Source of the DNA: Leptura quadrifasciata
Lineage: Eukaryota > Arthropoda > Insecta > Coleoptera > Cerambycidae
Assembly: GCA_963675555.1 (NCBI GenBank)
Contig: OY776681.1
Span: forward strand, 20,886,461 to 20,950,460
DNA length: 64,000 bases
Reading direction: 5' to 3'
In this document: piece by piece, positions 54,452 through 64,000 of the stretch
Layout of the letters: every line of letters begins with the position of its first letter
How positions within the stretch are numbered: the stretch's first letter is position 1
Program-made: the position numbers and the translations under genes
Notes under the pieces: generated by a model
Seen by the model: only the letters and a program-made list of their open reading frames with translations
Database searches by the model: none
Told to the model about the DNA's origin: nothing

Positions 54452-55218
54452 CAGGCCCGCGCCTAGCACTTTTGGCGCCCTTGTGCAAATTTAAAATAAC
54501 GCCCCAAATTTACTAATTTATTATATATTATTACTAATTTACTTCAATTAACAATGATGTTTATATAATCAAATATAAAATGATTTTTGAGATGCAAGTT
54601 TTTGGCTTTTAATAAATCTAAAATAAAAAATAAATTTTAGATGAACTCACTATAAAGTCTGTAAAACTACAAAAAACTAAAGTTTCAAAAACAGATATCT
54701 TTTACCCCATGCACCTTTTCACTTCGCTAAGTTAATTATCGGGCATCAGGCAACAAATGAAATCGCGACCGATGCAGCGCTTAAATATATAAAGTTTCGT
54801 ACATTGCAAGCTCAGACAGGAAAAAAACGCTTGTTCGCTCGTTGCAAGCCAAATTTCAAGCTCAAACATGAATAAAATCAGATTTGTTTGAGTTTACACA
54901 ATTCATGTTATCATGTTACGTATTCGATCGAATAAATGCTATTATTGCGTACTCTCATTTGGAAAATATATCATTTTCGAGAAGTAATTCGATTACCTCG
55001 TTTCAAAGAGTAAAAATAAAAAATAAACAAATAAAAAACAATGTAATAGCTAGCAATTCCTTACTGATTTTTTTTATCATTATAAATTTTGTTTTGACAA
55101 TTTTGTTTGTTGCCTTATCTTTTTTTTTACTTTTCAGTTTTGAGGCTTTTCGGCGCCTTCGGCGCCTCGGCGCCGTCGTGCACCACACGACTTTGCCCTT
55201 ATGTACGGCGCGGGCCTG
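54452..55218. mobile_element. Non-autonomous hAT element
   Basis: The ends are CAGGCCCGCGCC (54452) and GGCGCGGGCCTG (55218). The 8-base duplication CTTGAACG flanks both sides (54444-54451, 55219-55226), as expected for hAT. The 767 bp show no transposase motif; subterminal GC-rich words (ggcgccttcggcgcctcggc) contrast with an AT-rich interior. Confidence 0.88.
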
Positions 55219-55437
55219 CTTGAACGCGGGTTTTCTTCGTGTAAGTACTTGTTTTTGCTGTCAATTTTATTGGTGGATATTACCGTTTTGTATTACTATA
55301 ATAAACCTGTTTTCTTAAGTTTGCCGTTAATTATTCTCAATAATTAGCAATGCGACATTCAGGACACCACGCCCTGACACGCGTTCATATTTGTTTACTT
55401 CGCATGAATCTGAAATGCCTACATTATGCTTTTTATC

Positions 55438-55690
55438 TTTTGACATTTGGTCTGGTCGATAGCCGAGTGAGTTAAGGCGCGAGGTGGGCATCGCGATTAA
55501 TCACACGGACATCGCACCACCGGGTTCGAATCCTGGCTCCGGCACTGGCACTGTCGGAGGAAATGGTTGTATGTCAGCGTTTTTTCAATGTGTAACCCCT
55601 TTCCGCACAAGCCCTGGTTTCTGGAATTGGGGGTTGTCTAATTTCTGTGGAGTTTATTTATTATTATATTTATTATTTATTTATTTGATG
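55438..55690 (+). mobile_element. tRNA-derived SINE, copy 2, with target duplication
   Basis: The head tctggtcgatagccgagtga (A box) and gggttcgaatcc (B box) are followed by the same body as copy 1 and a (TTAT)n tail. An exact 11-base duplication TGCTTTTTATC flanks it (55427-55437, 55691-55701), showing target-primed insertion. Confidence 0.9.
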
Positions 55691-55701
55691 TGCTTTTTAT
55701 C

Positions 55702-57457
55702 GAAAAAGAATCTTTAATCACGTCTCAAATGTCTTTTAAATATACTTTACATTTGCCAATCCTATGGTTATATTTGTTTTGATAATGAATAACACTAAGT
55801 TTTACGTCAAGATTTATGAAAGGATAATGGGCTACATAAAAAGCCACAAATTGCATTGACTGAACGTATGAACTTTCCCTTATTCATAAGTACCACAGGC
55901 CACAGAAAAACGACGTGCACTCTTTTGAAGGTAGCAAAGCATCTGACTTATTCGAAGTATCTGATATAATATTATGGAGAGGTAAAATCTTTTATGATTA
56001 ACTTCGAATATTCGCTAGTTTTATTTATTTTAAAATCATATTTTATAATTTTTAAATAATTAGGTCTATGTTTTCGTTTGTGTAAATAAATGTTCCTAAA
56101 ATACATTCTTTATAGGTTTGTGTCGCATTAGCTTTATTAATCGTAACAATAACAATATTATAATAAATTATGATAAATTTGGATAAGAAATTTGATACTT
56201 ATTGTAATACTTATTTAAATGAAAATGATTATAGCACAAAAAAATCTTAAAAAAGTACTAATGGAATGTTCCTTCATCTAAAATGTTTTTCTCGCGTCGG
56301 CGTCGCGACGCTCATCAATCGTCGCGTCGTTTGGACTTTAAAATGTAGTAGTAGTAGTAGTAGTATCAGTATCTATTCACTTTTTACATTGTATGGAAGA
56401 TGCATTTGCATTCAAGTGAATAGGTATTGTATAATGAGGTGCAAGCAAGCGGTCTGAAGGGATGTGTCAACTAATTCATTTATATTGTATGTGTATAGCT
56501 AAAGGCAATAATTATTGTGAGACAAACAAGTCCTGAATATAAAAATCAGTAAAAGGAAAAAAAAGGATGGTCCGAAACTTCCAAAAATTGTTGGTTACAT
56601 TTTCGCTCAAAAAAAAAACTGATGATGAATCGACAAAGCCGATTTCGTTTGGATGCGAATTTGGACATTTTTTTCGTCGAAACATTACAGAAAAATTGTC
56701 AACGACAAATTGTTTCAGTCTGGATTAGTGCGTAGAGTAGTTCAAATGACCCACTCTGTATAGAAAAATCACACGCTAATCAATTCACGATACTTCGGGA
56801 GCATCGACATTTCACTAGCTTTTCCCAAAACAAGTAGCCCGTGTACATGTTTTTCAAGGACATCCCGTCCCCCCTCCTCAAAACCGTTATACAATCACAC
56901 GATAAATTTCCCTGTTACCAAACTAGGCGTAATAGACAAAAATAGTACTTTGTACTGTTCCAAACACCTCATTTAGAATTTTTAAAACATCATTTCCACT
57001 ATTAATTGTTCCAGCGGCGAGGCGAAATTGTTTGTTTCCTAATTACGCGTAATGTGTAACGTTAACGATATATTTATGTATATTTTTATAAAAACTACCA
57101 CCATTTCGTGCTACGACATAAATTTACACTCCTGAAATTATAATTAATCCAGGGTATCTATCATAAACGTTTTTACTATTTTACACGTAATAAGAATGTC
57201 AAAGGTAACAGAGGAAAATAGATTGCAATTAATTGCTGCAATATGCGGGATAGAAATATGTTTTATGGTCATTGTAAATAATAACTTCGTGACGTTATAA
57301 AATTAACATGGCCTGCGTGAAATTACGCAGGTTGGAGTAGGTTACAATAAATTAAATCTGGGTTAAAACTGAATAAGGCCTAGTCAGTGGCGGATTTAGC
57401 AATATGCATAGTAGGCACGTGCCTAGGGCAGCAGCAAGAATTGTGGGATGTTGAATT
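55702..57457. other. Intergenic DNA, no gene recognised
   Basis: Holds a (TAG)n microsatellite (56346-56363), a GC-rich patch gtcggcgtcgcgacgctc near 56296, and AT-rich sequence. At 57384 cagtggcggatttagc resembles a hAT end but has no partner in view. Confidence 0.4.
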
Positions 57458-57460
57458 TTA

Positions 57461-58283
57461 AGGTCCACCGATCGGAATCGCATGGATGGTACGCATCGCA
57501 CGGATAGGACTTTTTAATTAACTACCTAATTTTAAATAGGACTGTGTTCACATATCGCCATCGCACGGATCGCACTTCGGTATTTCCTATCGGGATTCCG
57601 AAGACGAAATCAAAATCCGTTGCGTACCGACACTGCCGATGCTGTTAATACCAATACCGACAAGTGCACGCAGGGCATCAGTATTTCCGTATCAGGAATT
57701 TATTAGAGGGTAATATTATAACTGATTTCTGTTGGTTTTTAGCGTTCGTCTGGGCAGCATAAATAAAATCATGGATGAAGCAAGGCTTGTCACAACCTCA
57801 CGATATTATGAAAGGGGGTAAAAGAAATAAAAATGCGATTTAGTGTGTGTACAAGAACGAAACATCTCAAAATTTTTTATTGGTATTAACTATCCCCTTT
57901 ACCACTTCCATTATTACAGGGAGTGAAAATATCTAATTGCACTTCAAATCTATTATGCGACAATCGAAAATATTGAGAGAACTTCATATCATCTTGAATT
58001 AAATCACGAAATAAAGTGTAATATTCTCCGAACTTTGGTCTTTTTATGTTTATATTATGCACCCAGCTTTTCTTCTTCTTCTGACAATAAGCAAATGATA
58101 ATAACATATTCTTCATTAATAACTGACGACATAGCGCGTGCTCCTCTTAACACCAGTTGGTTAACTGCGGAGGGAAAATGCCGATGCCGACGATGCCGAT
58201 AATCCGGAGCGGTAAACGCAGTGTACAAAATAAATCCGATTCGTGAGATGCGTACCGTCTTTTCGATGCCGATCAGTGGACGC
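57461..58283. mobile_element. PIF/Harbinger element remnant
   Basis: Complementary ends of about 50 bp with mismatches: AGGTCCACCGATCGGAATCG (57461) and ..cgatgccgatcagtggacgc (58283), sharing ggtacgcatc.cac further in. TTA occurs on both sides (57458-57460, 58284-58286). It carries a transposase fragment on the minus strand and one minisatellite-like unit at 57776-57925. Confidence 0.75.
57930..58116 (-). pseudogene. Harbinger transposase N-terminal fragment
   Basis: CQKKKKSWVHNINIKRPKFG, then YYTLFRDLIQDDMKFSQYFR. This matches the start of Harbinger transposases (W-V-H-x-I..KR..G.Y..L...L..D..KF..YFRMS). The catalytic part is deleted. Confidence 0.7.
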
Positions 58284-58304
58284 TTACCCTTAAACGTAAG
58301 TGTT

Positions 58305-58926
58305 CTATTATATGTACTTAGTATCAAAAAAGCAGTGGCTAAAAACTCATTCAATCTTCGTTCTTTACCACCAACTCATGCAGCAGCACGAGAGCATGCC
58401 TACAGAGTCCATCAAATACAAAGATGGGGAGACATTGATTTGGAACCAACTGAATGGGGGTGGAAGCGGACTCTGAACGGTATACTCCCAGTAACCACTG
58501 AAAAAGAAGCTGCACCACCAGCATTGCTGAAAATAATATCTTATAGTTGTCAAAGCACTCAGAATTGACATTGAAGAAGGCATTGATGAACATATTGACA
58601 TCGATCTCGAGGAGTTTTTTAACGTTGAAATGTCAAATGAAGATGATGAAGAGACGGGAGAAGCTGAAGAGACTGCAGAACCTGAAGACATTAAAGGAAC
58701 CAAGGAATATCAAGAACTCAGAGAACCAGAAATAGCAGAGCAACTCGATCTTGGGCACCAACCTAAACGCAAAAGCAGGAGAATGGTTGTACGAATAACA
58801 ATAAATATAATATGTAGCATAATCCTGAACAATCATTTTAATTGTTTCACTAAAATTCGTGTCTTAAATTCTTTAACTACCACATTCATAATAATTTCAA
58901 CTTTTTGCTCTCTTACGCTAATGTGA
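58305..58926 (+). pseudogene. Second fragment of the Cys-rich multi-copy family
   Basis: KKAVAKNSFNLRSLPPTHAA, AREHAYRVHQIQRW, LEPTEWGWKRTLNGILPV and PALLKIISYSC match the layout of the 23447-23884 fragment (LPPT..H..R, then the W-G-W block). The Cys cluster expected after ISYSC is missing. One base shift later an acidic tail follows (DEHIDIDLEEFFNVEMSN, EETAEPEDIKG) up to TGA at 58924-58926. The Harbinger element abuts its 5' side. Confidence 0.55.
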
Positions 58927-59244
58927 CCCGCGACTCGCTCCTTCCCACGGTTCTATCTTCAAAACTGTTACACCAATCGAAAAAAACGTAGAACCCTTTT
59001 TTATGTAGAATTTAGTGGAGAATAAATTTCTATTCTTGATTTTTTGTCTTATTATTGATATTTTCGGAGATATTTTTAAAAAACCCTAAAATTTCCCCTT
59101 TCAATTGTTTAAACAATATGTTCCGGATCGAATTGGAGGGGGCATTTTCAATAAATCTCTTTCTAAACATAAAAAGAAGCGATAGAAAGAAAAAAAGATG
59201 CCTTAGTAATTTTTCTAACAAAAAAAGCCCTGACGCCTGGTCTA

Positions 59245-61553
59245 TACAGGGTTACTGGTAATTCGATACATTCCTTTGGAGATGTGATGGGGCATGAGCT
59301 AAGGAGTAAATCTAGCCCTAACATACATTATGCAAAACTCAATAGTTTTTGAGATATTTCAATTTTTTTGTTTTTCTCAAAAAAGTAGATCTTAATGTCT
59401 TAAAAATTAATTTCCGAAAAATCTACTTGACATTTTTAAATTTTTTTTTACTGGATATCTTGTCCAATATTATAGATATCCGTTTGGAATGAAAAATATC
59501 CGGAAACATTTCGATCATCTGAACATTTAAAATAAAAACTTGTAAATTTTTTTTTTTTTAAATCAGATGAAATTTACCTATTAGGTTTTTTCAAAAAAAT
59601 ATTAATGTAGCACGCGTACAAATTATTATAAAAACTTCCTTATTTCAATAGCTATCTAACTAGGTAGAAATGTTTAATGTACCCTTGATAGTTCTAATAA
59701 AAAATTAGTAAAGATAATGCTGGTGGCGGAATTTATTAAACGACTAATCGTTCATTTTCATTTAAGTCAGTCAGTCCTTGACTTTGACGTTTGTGCATAT
59801 ATATCATTAACTGACATTCTTATCTCCGTGTCCCTTAAGTTTGTTGGTCTTGTTAAATTAGTTATCGAAGATTTTGATTTTGCTCGTAGTTGTTGTTATT
59901 GTATTTTCTGTGCCATGGCCGCGTATGCCAACGCAGAATACGCTGATATCTTGTTTGTCTATGGATACTGTGGCGGCAACGCTGCTGAAGCTCGTCGAGT
60001 ATATGGTCTTTGGTACCCTAACCGCCGCTTACCAAATGCACGTGTATTCAGTACGGCATATCGAAATATCGCTGAAACTGGCTCCGTGAAATGTAGAAGA
60101 AGTGACGCTGGTGCTCCTCCCGTTTATGAACCAGATGATGAGGAAGAAATATTGAGGTATTTTGAGGAAGACCCAACTATTTCAACTAATAAAGTCGCAA
60201 GACTAACCGGAGCGTCACAATGGAAAGTTTGGTCTACGATACGTAGAGTTGGATGTCATCCTTACCACTATACCCCTGTCCAAGGCTTGGAGGAAGGTGG
60301 TCCTCTGGAGGGAGAATGGAATTCTGCCGCTTTATGTCAAATTCAGATGCAGAAAGTGCAAATTTTTTAACAAGTATTTTATGGGCGGACGAGTCGAAAT
60401 TTAATCGCGAGGGTATAACAAATTTCCACAACCTACATTATTAGGCAGAGGAAAATCCCAAGTTAACACGTGAAACTAGTTTCCAAATGAAGTTTTCTAT
60501 TAATGTGTGGATGGGAGTCATTGGCCACTATTTAATAGGGCCACACTTCCTTCCTCAAAATTTAAACGGGGAAATCTATGAAATTTTTTTAAGAAATGAT
60601 CTGGCGGTGATTTTAGAAGATGTTCCTCTCGCCGTCAGACAGCGAATGATGTTTCAGAACGACGGTTGTCCAGCACATTATCGGCTGACAGTACGACAGT
60701 TACTTGATCAACGTTTCCTTAACCGTTGGATTGGAAGAGCGGACCCAATACCTTGGCCAGCGCGAAGCCCTGACTTAACACCCCTTGATTATTACGTATG
60801 GGGTCATATGAAGGAGATGGTCTATGTCACACCAGTCAATACTATAGAAAACCTTAGACAAAGGATAGTCGATGCTGCCCAACGCATAAGGCATAATCTG
60901 ACAACCAGAGTAACAAGGACGGAAATAAGAAGACGCTGCCGTGTCTGTATACGGAATAGGGGCTCCCATTTTGAGCAAGACATATAAAAAATAAAGTACA
61001 ACTTTGAAATTAATGAAGAATTAAACTCTACTTTTAAAATGTTTTTTACTGTTTATCTAAAAATAAAATTCGTACTACTTGTGTTATTTTTACTAGTATT
61101 TTCTTAGAACTATTAAGGGTACATTGAACATTTGTACCTGGTTAGATAGCTATTGAAATAAGGCAGTTTTTATAATAATTTATACGCGTGTTACGTTAAT
61201 ATTTTTTTGAAAAAACCTAATAGGTAAATTTCATAGCTGATTAAAAAAAATGTTTTTAAAGTTTTTATTTCAGATGTTCACAAGATCGAAATGTTTCCAG
61301 ATATTTTTCATTCCAAACGGATATCTATAATATTGGACAAGTAATCCAGTAAAAAAAATTTAAAAATGTTAAATAGATTTTTCGAAAATTAACTTTTAGG
61401 ACATTAAGATCTACTTTTTGAGAAAAACAAAAAAAATTAAATATCTCAAAAACTATTGAGTTTTGCATAATATATGTTAGGGCTAAATTTACTTCTTAGA
61501 TCATGCCCCATCACATCTCCAAAGGAATGTATCGAATTACCAGTAACCCTGTA
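59245..61553 (+). mobile_element. Mariner-like element with TIRs of about 450 bp
   Basis: Ends TACAGGGTTACTGGTAATTC (59245) and its complement (to 61553), flanked by TA (59243-59244, 61554-61555). The complementarity extends inwards to about 59695 and 61100, including acattcctttggagatgtga and caatagctatctaac. It holds one transposase frame with few defects. Confidence 0.93.
59915..60987 (+). pseudogene. Mariner-like transposase, one frameshift and one stop
   Basis: From MAAYANAEYADILFVYGYCG through RRLPNARVFSTAYRNIAETG and SQWKVWSTIRRVGCHPYHY. A frameshift near 60297 leads to LTSILWADESKFNREGITNF (first Asp), a TAG at 60442 in place of a Trp codon, then FSINVWMGVIGHYLIGPHF, MMFQNDGCPAHY (second Asp) and WPARSPDLTPLDYYVWG (third Asp). 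I count 41 residues between the last two, a DD41D spacing as reported for rosa-type elements. It ends RGSHFEQDI. Confidence 0.9.
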
Positions 61554-61555
61554 TA

Positions 61556-63184
61556 ACATCAAGGTTTTTTTAGTTCCCTACATTAAGTTAATGAAATGTT
61601 TACGTTCTGTAGAAAATGTCATTGACTAAGTGAGTAAAGTTTTTTGTTAGTTTATATAAAAGTATAGATATTATATTATCCTTCATACAAACGAACGTAC
61701 AATATACATATACCTACCTATCATTTCACTACTTTGAATTATAATTTATTGGTTAATAAGTCTGAAAAGTAGTGTTACGAGTATAATAAACGATTTTAAA
61801 AATATTTTAGGGTATATATTGCCTTGAAAAGTAAGCTACGCACGCCTATGGATGGCACGCGTTCGAGGTCGGTTCACAAAGGAATGCCGCGCTCTTGTTT
61901 TATATATCGTTTTAAACTGGCAGTGGACAAACTTTACTAATCCCACCAAATACTTTCTGAGAAATTTCATTTGCTCACAAAGCAAAAAAAATGGACAATT
62001 TCTAGCCTGAAAATGGGACCTTTTACACCATTTCAGCCGGTTACAAGATTTGCAAAATGTTAATTTTGCTTTTGCTCGCGCAGTATCCCATGGCACAGGT
62101 ATGCCGTTCAAGCGAAATCATCAAAATTTATTTTTTATGGTGGAAATTCATAATTTAAAACGTGCAAAATTTCACTTTTAAGTAGTAATTACAAGGGCAA
62201 CTTTAATTTCCCGAGAAAATATAATATCGTTTACCGATAGTACAAATGCAAGAATGTCAACAGACGTTAAAAAACGAAACTGAAATTTACGACAGATTTG
62301 ACCAAAAGTACAAAAAAGTGCATAAAGCAATGTGTCTAAAACGTATTGAAGTGAATGAAAAGATACAATGGTCTTTAATATAAACTTTGTATCTGAATAC
62401 GCTGCTGCATAGGAGCTTCGTCTGTAAATGTTAACAATTCGGAAAAAAATTGAATTCCTGCCGAACTGTATTTGAAACAAATAGTTTTATTGTAGTAAGC
62501 ATCCCAGTGAAGACCGGCGAAAGGTGACAAAAAAACTTATTGCATTGTGGACCAGGACAAAGAAAACCGCAGTGAATTAACCTCAACGCAACAGATGTAT
62601 TTGGCAACAAATGGGAAATACCAGATTTATAACAAAATACTTTAAAGCAAAAACGCCAAACTTTTATCTGTGATCTTCGAATTAAATATTTAATAGTAAA
62701 AAAGTTTTATGAAAAGTAATTTATCAACATAATTCGCGCACTCAAGCATTACGAAGCTAGTCCATAAGGTTATTGCCCATCCATTGTAATTAACGATAAT
62801 TCTTTAATTGTATTGGAAGCAATACACCTAAAGGTTTTATTTTTTAAATGCGCCGAGTGAAATTTAGTTTAATACCCATTTGAATAGCGAAAATAAATAG
62901 CTGTAACATGTACATGCAAAAATACAAAAATTATATTACGTTCGGGTAAAAAAATACCACCCTGAAGCATTAATGCATAGTCTGTTTCTTACTAAACGAG
63001 AATATTAAGTTATTGTATGGTATCTGTTCCATGGGCGCACATCTTCTTTTGTTAATTTTTTTTAAATGTTTTTCTGCAAAAACGCTCGAAGATTTTTATC
63101 ATGCTGCCCAATTGGTATAAATTTTATTTTGTAAATAAGCCATATCTTCTTTTGATTTCTCATAAACCTTATATTTTAAGTAAC
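61556..63184. other. Intergenic DNA
   Basis: No gene supported. A Cys- and Lys-rich minus-strand frame (61836-62111) lacks any recognisable motif or splice context. Confidence 0.4.
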
Positions 63185-63425
63185 CTGGTCTGGTGGAGAC
63201 ACGTCAGGTGACCGAGCTGGGTAACTGAGTAATCTGTTCATTCCAATCCACTGGCTATGATTTAAATGCTTTTAAACCATTCTTGCAGTGTGCGGTGGGT
63301 CCACCAATTGTTGAATCCACAATGTACAATGATGGAATCATCTAAACAAATTGGAATCTCGTTGCGCAGAAAATTTAGGTATCGCTGGCTGGTATTATAT
63401 ACAGGGTGTTGCATTATGAGAGGGA
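63185..63425 (-). pseudogene. Mariner transposase relic
   Basis: Minus-strand frames read RYLNFLRNEIPICLDD, then LWIQQLVDPPHTARMV (the FQQDGAPxH block with Asp replaced), then SQWIGMNRLL and YPARSPDVSPPDQ (the WIGR..PARSPDLTP block). Frames shift between blocks. Confidence 0.65.
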
Positions 63426-64000
63426 CAAACCTTAATAGGAGGCAGAGAATGTTAAAGAACACGTCAAAACCTTCGATAAACTTTTCGAAACTGTAACAAA
63501 ATCCGACAGTGATTCGGTGTCAGAAAAGTATAGTTACCATGTACTCATATGTGCATGGGACCGCCTTGCCTGAACGTATGAATTTATAATTGCTACAATA
63601 TAATTCGAAGTCGTTACGATTCAAGCATTTTTAGGAAGGAGCGAACCAAATTATAATTGAACTGATAATACGTAAACAGACAGGCAAGCAAAAGCCAACC
63701 AAAAATTTTTAAACATTGAACTTTTCTTGAATCTTTTTGTGTAACCATTAGCAAACCGCATATTGGATGGTAGTTGGTACATTATAAGTCGTTCCGTTCC
63801 TCACCATGTATTGTGTGATGTTGAGACCCCTTTTCGACCCCCGCCAACCTCCCAAACGTTCAAAAGCCGCCCCCGAAAGGGGACGCGGATAGGCCGTCTT
63901 CTCTCGGCGGGGATCTCGACATCACCATCGCTCTCAGCATCCTCAAAATTGATTAAATATACTATACAACCGGCACCTCCGCCAAAACGTAGAATACAAA
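63426..64000. other. Flank with a GC-rich start of an element at the window edge
   Basis: 63830-63920 is unusually GC-rich (cgacccccgccaacctccca, gccgcccccgaaaggggacg) against an AT-rich background. It may be the 5' end of a retroelement or a promoter continuing beyond the window; this cannot be decided here. Confidence 0.35.

Noticed and set aside
57384..57400. A hAT left end (cagtggcggatttagc)
   Set aside because: No matching right end or 8-base duplication was found downstream.
61836..62111. Cys/Lys-rich 91-codon minus-strand frame
   Set aside because: The CxxC-like spacing is not a known zinc finger and no other evidence supports a gene.

Overview
The window is AT-rich animal nuclear DNA. 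It holds intron-containing genes with GT-AG splice sites, a satellite array, a tRNA-derived SINE, non-LTR retrotransposons and many Tc1/mariner, hAT, P-like and PIF/Harbinger-like DNA transposons. The style of the two host genes and of the mobile elements fits an insect, possibly a beetle; I cannot name the species from sequence alone.

Layout, left to right. Bases 1-4075 are a two-monomer higher-order satellite that decays towards its right edge. A short TIR element follows (5162-6444). Next is a complete minus-strand gene for the cap-binding translational repressor 4EHP/eIF4E2 (6921-8267, five coding exons). Bases 8.3-20.4 kb are mostly intergenic: a MITE, a SINE, hAT and mariner relics, and two phase-matched exon-like segments on the plus strand.

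From 20374 to 48195 a second minus-strand gene encodes a single-pass DCC/protogenin-type receptor. I could join 15 exons with consistent phases: four Ig domains, four FN3 domains, one membrane helix and a cytoplasmic tail of about 220 residues, 1,065 residues in all. The signal-peptide exon was not found in 48.2-64 kb. Its introns hold a P-like element, a Tc1 element that appears to have picked up a Cys-rich gene fragment, THAP relics, nested TIR elements, a fold-back MITE, minisatellites, two LINE fragments, and two opposite-facing copies of one mariner family that flank exons 5-7.

From 48.2 to 64 kb there is no host gene I can support. It holds dispersed repeats, a Tc1 copy split by a 5'-truncated LINE with a clear target duplication, a hAT element with an 8-bp duplication, a second SINE, a PIF/Harbinger remnant, a second Cys-rich family fragment, a nearly complete mariner-like element with very long TIRs, and a mariner relic.

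The two host genes are both on the minus strand and nothing suggests they work together: one acts on mRNA caps in the cytoplasm, the other at the cell surface. The most testable new observations are the inverted mariner pair around receptor exons 5-7 (possible circular RNA or altered splicing), a Tc1 subfamily that carries an inverted copy of its own DNA-binding region (possible hairpin RNA), and the two-ended Tc1 with a captured gene fragment.
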